NCBI GenBank assembly: GCA_023457895.1
Contig: JAEXAY010000005.1
Location: 186,001 to 250,000, forward strand
DNA from: Pseudomonadota bacterium
GTDB taxonomy: Bacteria; Pseudomonadota; Alphaproteobacteria; Sphingomonadales; Sphingomonadaceae
Length of the DNA stretch: 64,000 nucleotides
Direction: 5' to 3'
Shown piece by piece: positions 58,928 to 64,000 of this stretch; within the stretch, counting starts at the first letter, position 1; each line of letters begins with the position of its first letter. The translations under genes and the position numbers were made by a program. Below the pieces are notes generated by a model. The model was not told where the DNA came from. It worked only from the letters and a program-made list of their open reading frames with translations, and did not search any database.

Positions 58928-60148
58928 ATGAAGCGCGTTTCGAAACGGCGGATGCTTGGCGGCGGGCTGATGGCGTGGGCCGCTTCGCTTGGTCTCGCTG
59001 CCTGCGCGCATAAGATTCCGCAGACAGACACGGCCACGCCGGCGGCCATCGACGTGAAAGGAGAAGCCGTGGCAGGCAAGGTGCCGTTCCAGCTTTATCG
59101 CGGCAACCGGCTGTTCATCGACGTGATGGTCGGCGACGAAACCATCTCCGCGCTGGTCGACACCGGCGCGTCGATGTCCGTGGTCGACATGAAACTTGCC
59201 GCGCGCGCCGGGCTCGCTTCGGAAAAGAGCGTCGAGGCACGCGGCGCCACCGGGGTCGGCCAGGGCGAAATTCTGCGCCATGTCGATCTGCGCCTGGGAG
59301 CGCTCGACATCTCCGGTATTCAGCCGATTGCACTCGACCTTGGTACGATTGAGGCCGGGCTCGGCCGCGCCGTGCCGATGATCGTCGGAAAGGATATTTT
59401 CGACCGCTTTGTCGTCAGTTTCGACTGGGCGCGGCACCAGCTCGTTTTCCGCGCGCCGGGCGATTACCGGGTACCGGCGGGGTCGTCCGTGCTATCGCTC
59501 GGAACCGAAGGTGAACTGCGGACGATCCCCCTCACCATCGCCGGAATGCCCGCGACCGAGGCTATTGTCGATCTCGGAAATGGCGGCGCGATCAGCCTAC
59601 CCAAAGCCTATTGGACGGCTCAGCCAATGCTCACGGCGCTTCCCAAGACAGCTTGGGAATTTGGCGGCTATGGCGGGTGGCAACCGGCGCGGATGACCAC
59701 GCTCCCCGAAGTCGAACTCGGCGGCTTTACGCTCGAGCGCGTCCCCACCATGCTAAGCGAATATGAACCGGCTGGAGCGGCAGAGGAAATCAATGTCGGC
59801 TTCGGCATCCTCAGCCAGTTTGACTTTTCGCTCGACATGACCGGCAACCGGCTGGTGCTCGAAAGGCGTGTCGACGGCTATGGACATTTCCCTCGCGACC
59901 GATCCGGTATGCGCAGCGAACTCATCCCGGAAGGTCTGCGCATCCGGTTTGTTGCTCCCGGATCCCCGGCGGCAAAGGCCGGGCTCACCGCGGGCGCTAT
60001 CATCACCGCCATCGACGGCCAGCGCGTCGACAAGACTTTCTACGCCTCCCCCCACGCCGGATGGGAAGAGCGCCCTGCGGGAACCATCGTGCGCATCGAA
60101 ACCGCCGGAGGGAAAGCCGTGGCGTTGAAACTGGAGGATTATTTTTAA
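58928..60148 (+). CDS. Retropepsin-like aspartyl protease with PDZ domain, lipoprotein
   Basis: A 406-residue exported protein. The lipoprotein or Tat-like start MKRVSKRRMLGGGLM...LAAC puts the lipid Cys at about 26. The first clan-AA lobe has the catalytic LVDTGASMSVVD (Asp78). The second, similar lobe reads AIVDLGNGGAISLP, in which the DTG triad is lost. A C-terminal PDZ domain (about 335-405) shows IRFVAPGSPAAKAGLTAGAIITAIDG. The start is set at the ATG preceded by AAGGAG. Its place between XrtA-system genes suggests a role in surface-polymer or sorted-protein processing, which is inference. Confidence 0.88.
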   Translation: MKRVSKRRMLGGGLMAWAASLGLAACAHKIPQTDTATPAAIDVKGEAVAGKVPFQLYRGNRLFIDVMVGDETISALVDTGASMSVVDMKLAARAGLASEKSVEARGATGVGQGEILRHVDLRLGALDISGIQPIALDLGTIEAGLGRAVPMIVGKDIFDRFVVSFDWARHQLVFRAPGDYRVPAGSSVLSLGTEGELRTIPLTIAGMPATEAIVDLGNGGAISLPKAYWTAQPMLTALPKTAWEFGGYGGWQPARMTTLPEVELGGFTLERVPTMLSEYEPAGAAEEINVGFGILSQFDFSLDMTGNRLVLERRVDGYGHFPRDRSGMRSELIPEGLRIRFVAPGSPAAKAGLTAGAIITAIDGQRVDKTFYASPHAGWEERPAGTIVRIETAGGKAVALKLEDYF

Positions 60149-60176
60149 GGGAAGTGGTGCGGTTGAAATCAAGCAC

Positions 60177-60232
60177 AATGCCCTTCGTTCAGACCCAATC
60201 CCGCTTATGCCTAACATTGGGTCGGGGGCATT
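60177..60232. other. Nested stem-loop in the gap between convergent genes
   Basis: Two coaxial stems are seen: outer AATGCCC with GGGCATT, inner GACCCAAT with ATTGGGTC, around a 16-base loop. It lies 28 bases after the aspartyl-protease stop and 77 bases before the exosortase stop, so it could end both transcripts. There is no T-run. The rest of this 160-base gap holds no gene. Confidence 0.55.
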
Positions 60233-60308
60233 TGAGAGCGCATCGATACTCAGCTTGTCATAGCTCTTATGCGGCTTTGGTTTATACCGGCTTACCTGCC
60301 CAACCGTC

Positions 60309-61865
60309 TCACTCCCCCAAAACCCCATCCGCCATTTCCCCCACGCCCGGCGCGGCGCGCAGGAAATCGGCGATCAGGGTTTCGGGTTGCACTTCGCCCG
60401 GGTGGCGTTCGGCGGAGATCAGGATGGCGGCGGCGTGCTGGTCGCCGGCCAGCAGGCGCTGTTTGAGGGTGGCGAGCTTGACCGCGGGCTTGCGCGTGAT
60501 CGTCTGGCCGCCGACGCGGTACCAGCTGGCGACGGTGCGGGTGACGGGGCCGGGGGCGGTGTACTGGTCGAACTGGCCGGGTGGATCGACCTGCCCAGCC
60601 ACCGCGCGCTGCCCGGCGCCGATGCTGCCGAGGTCCTGGCTCCACGCCCACTGGTTCGCGGTGTCGAGCGCGCCCTGGCCGAAGCCGACCAGTTCCTTGC
60701 CCTCATGCTGGCTCGCGAAGGCGGCGATGACGAGGTCGAGTTCCTGCCCGCCATCATCCTTGCGGTAGCGCCAGTGATAGAGGCGGTCGGCCTGGTCGAA
60801 GCGCGGCAGCCACGGATGGCCGCCTTGGGGGCTGATCGGGGTCCAGCCCGGCACCCGGGGCGCGGCGGCGCTGCGCGGGAGCGTATCGGCGGCGGTCGCC
60901 GAACCATAGGCCCAGCCGGACACCGCTGCGGCGATGAGGAGCGCGGCGGCGGCAGCCGGCACCGCTCCGATGCGCGCGCCACGTTGCGGCGGGATGCGCG
61001 CGGGCTCGATCATCGGGTCGGCGACGCGGCGATCAAAGAAGCGCCAGCCGATCAGCATCACCAGCGCCATCACCAGCCCGAAGAAAATCCAGCCATAGAC
61101 GATATGGTCAAAGCTCGCGGCGAACGCGATGCCGGTTTTTTCCGCGATCAGGATGGTGCCATAGGCGCGGATGCCGTTGGCGATCACCGGCACGATCAGC
61201 GCCATGACGAGGAAGGCAATGCGGCGCGGCCAGCTCTTGAAGCAGAGGTTGGTGACAAGCACCGCATAGGCTGCCATTGCGACAAGGAACTTGACTCCCG
61301 AGCAGGCCTCGGCGACCTCGAAATAGCCATTGGGGGTGGTGATGAACACGCCGTCGATATGCGCCGGGATGCCGGTCCAGCCGAGGAGCAGCATCGACAA
61401 TTTGGCGGTGATCGTCTGCATCGGCGGCACCAGCTCCTCGCCGAAGGGCACGAGGAAGGCCATGTAGAACAAGGGGAACAGGAGCCCGCGCGTTACCTGC
61501 TGCCCCAGCGTCGCGGCAACCGCGCCCTGCAGCATGGCGATCAGCCCGGCATGGCGGAACAGCGCGATCCCGCCAAGCTCCCCCAGCAGCCACAGCAGCG
61601 CGCCGCCGCCGCTCCACAGCAGCCCGGGCCACCAGCCTTGCGGGGTCAGTTCCGCGACTTCGGCGCGGCGCTGGTGCACCAGCCAGCCGATGATCGGCAC
61701 GAGCAGCAGGCAATGCGCATAGGTTGAGCTGTTCCACCATTGCAGCACCATGTCGGCGACGTCGCGGTGAAACAGCAGGAGCAGCCCGAGCCAGGCGAGC
61801 GCGAGCGTGGCAAGGTGCGTGCGCCAAGGCAGCGCGGCTTCGCGGGGGAGCGCGGCGGCGGTCAT
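60309..61865 (-). CDS. xrtA: Exosortase A fused to an EpsI-like domain
   Basis: A 518-residue multi-pass inner-membrane protein. The exosortase part has eight or so helices and the proposed catalytic residues Cys188 (FEVAEACSGVKFLV), Arg233 (PVIANGIRAYG) and His254 (SFDHIVYGW). After one more helix (about 305-325) the periplasmic C-terminal part (residues 335-500; PGWTPISPQGGHPWLPRF, YRKDDGGQELDLVIAAFASQHEGKELVG) matches EpsI/DUF3485, which in other bacteria is a separate protein. It works with PEP-CTERM-tagged proteins and exopolysaccharide export. It overlaps the upstream glycosyltransferase gene (ATGA at 61862-61865). Confidence 0.94.
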   Translation of the reverse strand: MTAAALPREAALPWRTHLATLALAWLGLLLLFHRDVADMVLQWWNSSTYAHCLLLVPIIGWLVHQRRAEVAELTPQGWWPGLLWSGGGALLWLLGELGGIALFRHAGLIAMLQGAVAATLGQQVTRGLLFPLFYMAFLVPFGEELVPPMQTITAKLSMLLLGWTGIPAHIDGVFITTPNGYFEVAEACSGVKFLVAMAAYAVLVTNLCFKSWPRRIAFLVMALIVPVIANGIRAYGTILIAEKTGIAFAASFDHIVYGWIFFGLVMALVMLIGWRFFDRRVADPMIEPARIPPQRGARIGAVPAAAAALLIAAAVSGWAYGSATAADTLPRSAAAPRVPGWTPISPQGGHPWLPRFDQADRLYHWRYRKDDGGQELDLVIAAFASQHEGKELVGFGQGALDTANQWAWSQDLGSIGAGQRAVAGQVDPPGQFDQYTAPGPVTRTVASWYRVGGQTITRKPAVKLATLKQRLLAGDQHAAAILISAERHPGEVQPETLIADFLRAAPGVGEMADGVLGE

Positions 61866-63118
61866 GCCCCGCCCGTCATGATCTGTGGCAGGGCGGTGAG
61901 CGCGGCGTCCCAGCCATAGCGTTCGACCATCCGCTTCCGCGCCGCGGCTCCGATGAGGCGCGCGCGCATCGGCGTTGCGAGGAGGCCGAGCACCGCGTCC
62001 GCCTCGGCCGCCGGGCCATCGGCGACCAGCAGGTCGCGCCCCGCCACCGCGTCGATCCCTTCCGCCGCGGCCGGCGAGGCGACCACGGGCCTTGCCATCG
62101 CCATCGCCTCGAGCACCTTGTTCTGGATGCCGCGCGCAAGCCGCAGCGGCGCTACCACCACGTCCGCGGCGGCGAGCCAGGCTTTGACATCCTCGACCGC
62201 GCCGGTGACGATGACGCCGGGCAGCTTGCCAAGCGCCTCGACCTCGGGCGAAGGCTGGCGCCCGACGATGGCGAACTGCGCGCCGGGCTGCCGGGCGCGG
62301 ATCAGCGGCATCGTCTCGCGCGCGAACAGCGTGACCGCCTCGATATTGGGGCGGTAATCCATCTGCCCGGTGAAAATGATGAGCGGCGCGTCCGGGGCGA
62401 TCCCCGGATGGGCGACGGGCGCGCGCTGAACCGCCGGATCATAAGCGGCAAGGTCGATGCCGTTTTCGAGCGCGACGACGCGGGTGCGCCCCAGCCCGGA
62501 GCGTTCGCGGAACAATGCGGCTTCCGCCTCGCTCACGAACAGGCTGACATCGGCGCGCGCGGCGGTCCTTTGCTCGAACGCGGCGAGCTGTTTAGCCTCG
62601 CGCGCATAGATTTGCCGCATCGCAAAGCCGGTCGCGGGGTCCTTCGCGTAACCGGCGAATTTCTCGCTGTCGACATCGACGAAATCCATGATAAAGCGCC
62701 CGGCGAAATCTTCCGGGACATAATGCGCCATCTGCCCCGAAAAGACGAAGATGTGGCTGATGGGGCGGGCGGCGATCGTTTCGGCGACATAGGCGTGCAG
62801 GCCCTTGTCGTCGAACAGGCTGACCGACATCGGCATCCCGCCCATCAGCGCGCTCGCCGCCGCGCCGAGCTTACCGGTGCCGCCCTTGCCCGGGCTGCGC
62901 AGGACAATGCGGTGGCTCGCCGTCCATTCGCCAAGCGCATCGGCAAAGCCCATGTCGCGCGCATCGTCAGCGAAGGCACCTATATGCAGCGGCCCGAGCG
63001 TGCGCAGCGCCTTCATCAGGTGGAAGCTGCGCATCTTGTCGCCGCGGTCGGGCGGATAGGGAATGCGGTGGGCGAGGAACAATATGCCCTTGATGCGGCT
63101 CTTGAGCTGGGCAGCCAT
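61862..63118 (-). CDS. XrtA/PEP-CTERM-associated glycosyltransferase (TIGR03087 type)
   Basis: A 418-residue GT4-like enzyme. The N-terminal domain begins ILFLAHRIPYPPDRGDKMRSFHLMKAL, the diagnostic opening of this family, and the GT-B donor site appears as IIFTGQMDYRPNIEAV, FAIVGRQPSPEVEAL and VAPLRLARGIQNKVLEAMAMARPVVAS with the E-x7-E type motif. It adds a sugar during exopolysaccharide assembly. The start MAAQLKSRI overlaps the FemAB stop (ATGA at 63115-63121). Confidence 0.92.
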   Translation of the reverse strand: MAAQLKSRIKGILFLAHRIPYPPDRGDKMRSFHLMKALRTLGPLHIGAFADDARDMGFADALGEWTASHRIVLRSPGKGGTGKLGAAASALMGGMPMSVSLFDDKGLHAYVAETIAARPISHIFVFSGQMAHYVPEDFAGRFIMDFVDVDSEKFAGYAKDPATGFAMRQIYAREAKQLAAFEQRTAARADVSLFVSEAEAALFRERSGLGRTRVVALENGIDLAAYDPAVQRAPVAHPGIAPDAPLIIFTGQMDYRPNIEAVTLFARETMPLIRARQPGAQFAIVGRQPSPEVEALGKLPGVIVTGAVEDVKAWLAAADVVVAPLRLARGIQNKVLEAMAMARPVVASPAAAEGIDAVAGRDLLVADGPAAEADAVLGLLATPMRARLIGAAARKRMVERYGWDAALTALPQIMTGGA

Positions 63119-64000
63119 CAGCCAAGCCCCCGCGCGATCAGCGGGCCGATGCGGTTCGCGGCCCATAGCGGGAGTTTCTGCCAGAGCCGCACCTGCATCT
63201 GATATTTGGGGCTCATCGGGTTGATGTCGCGCGCCGCGCTCCCCTCCGGGCTGCGGCTGGCATAGGCAAGCGGCTGCGGTTCGAAGCCCCAGTTCTTCTT
63301 GTAGGCATAAGGCCCGGTGCCGGTCTTGGAACGGCCGAAATCGAAGCGGGTGCAGCCGCGCGCGCGGGCATGGCCCATCAGCTTGTAATACATCAGCTCA
63401 TTGGCGCGCGCGGCGCGCGCATCCCATGTGCCGCCGCCCCAATAGGGCATCACCACGCCCCTGTGATAGAGCGAGAGGACCGAGGCGAGCGGGCTGCCAT
63501 CGGCCCTGCACACGGTGAGGATGTCGGCATCGGCGCCGAAGCGGCGGCGCACCTCGTCGAACAGGCGCCGGGGAAATACGGGCGTGCCGAGGTTGCGCAC
63601 GCTTTCGGCATAGACCGCATAATGTTCGCGCGCATGCGCCTCGTCGCTGCCGGTGACGACCGCGAGATCGCCAGCCTCGAGCGCGGCCAGCGCCTTGCGC
63701 ACTTCGGCGCGCTGCTTGCGCGGCACGGCGAGCAGTTCCGCCACATCATCCGCCGCAAGGTCCCGCGAAAATCCGGCATAAGTGGCGTGGTCGATGCGCC
63801 AGCCGTCGGAGGGCAGCATCCCGCCGCGCAGTTCGGCGGAGCTGGCGTTGATGTCCGGACGGCTCCACAGATGGTCCGCCAGCGCGTCGGCCACCGCCTG
63901 GCTTTCGGCAAGGATGCCGCCGCCGACCGCGAAGCCCGCCGACGTCATCGCCTTGCCGAACAGGCGCGAGCGGATGAAATGCGCAGGGACGATACCGGCG
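63118..64000 (-). CDS. FemAB family XrtA/PEP-CTERM-associated protein (5' end beyond window)
   Basis: The frame is open to the window edge; residues before the first internal Met (GIVPAHFIRSRLFGKAM) continue the family sequence, so the N-terminus lies outside. The GNAT-fold FemAB features are FAVGGGILAE, VTGSDEAHAREHYAVYAESVRNLGTPVFP, PYWGGGTWDARAARANELMYYKLMGHARARGCTRFDFGRSK. These proteins, related to peptidoglycan Fem transferases, occur beside XrtA loci, and an aminoacyl or acyl transfer in polysaccharide synthesis is proposed. It is first in the FemAB-glycosyltransferase-xrtA run. Confidence 0.92.
   Translation of the reverse strand, partial: AGIVPAHFIRSRLFGKAMTSAGFAVGGGILAESQAVADALADHLWSRPDINASSAELRGGMLPSDGWRIDHATYAGFSRDLAADDVAELLAVPRKQRAEVRKALAALEAGDLAVVTGSDEAHAREHYAVYAESVRNLGTPVFPRRLFDEVRRRFGADADILTVCRADGSPLASVLSLYHRGVVMPYWGGGTWDARAARANELMYYKLMGHARARGCTRFDFGRSKTGTGPYAYKKNWGFEPQPLAYASRSPEGSAARDINPMSPKYQMQVRLWQKLPLWAANRIGPLIARGLG

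Overview
The window is a high-GC, densely packed bacterial chromosome segment. Gene content and layout point to Alphaproteobacteria, most likely Sphingomonadales (Sphingopyxis or Sphingomonas type). The signs are several SusC/CirA-type TonB-dependent receptors (TBDRs), an argH-lptM-lysA block, a bolA/dnaJ-like/cobS/cobT block, an XrtA exosortase locus with FemAB and TIGR03087 glycosyltransferase partners, and dispersed palindromic repeats. Neighbouring genes are very often joined by ATGA stop/start overlaps, which suggests translational coupling. No prophage, insertion sequence or CRISPR array was recognised.

Layout. 1-5.1 kb: tail of a TauE/SafE permease, a patatin/3-hydroxybutyrate dehydrogenase pair, two hotdog thioesterases, a CorA/ZntB transporter and a siroheme synthase. 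5.1-8.7 kb: lysA, lptM and argH, with a divergent TlpA thioredoxin. 8.8-14 kb: a SleB cell-wall hydrolase, the C-terminal remnant of a TBDR, an intact TBDR and tRNA-Phe. 14-22 kb: yacG, an RNase E/G relative, maf, infA, a proton-pumping pyrophosphatase (hppA), thiL, nusB, hisD and hisG. 22-30.5 kb: a DUF2332 protein, an alpha/beta hydrolase, bolA, a J-domain protein, cobS, two membrane proteins (one of 40 residues), DUF808, cobT and a TetR regulator. 30.7-35 kb: a second TBDR with a Gly/Arg/Met-rich insert and a class II DAHP synthase.

35-45 kb is a maltodextrin/starch locus: GH97, cytoplasmic-type GH13, secreted GH13, a TBDR and a divergent LacI regulator. 44.9-46.7 kb looks like a nitric-oxide response module: an NsrR-like regulator, a group III truncated haemoglobin, a membrane protein and a YeaR-like DUF1971 protein. 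46.7-56.7 kb is mostly housekeeping: EVE, a 2OG-Fe(II) oxygenase, a FolM-like SDR, folB, GNAT, a lipoprotein, rmuC, def, recR, a methyltransferase, fmt and truA. It is rich in palindromic repeats. 56.9-64 kb holds the XrtA-associated exopolysaccharide genes, and the last gene runs off the window.

The main observations beyond routine annotation concern the repeats. At least four hairpin families are present. Copies differ by paired, compensating changes. One copy is read in frame through the fmt coding sequence. Others form inverted pairs on both sides of def and of truA. Also notable are the tandem TBDR remnant, a siroheme synthase that ends in a degenerate methyltransferase start, and two opposed start codons (argH and the TlpA gene) that share bases. 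All family calls come from reading motifs and gene order; no database search was run.
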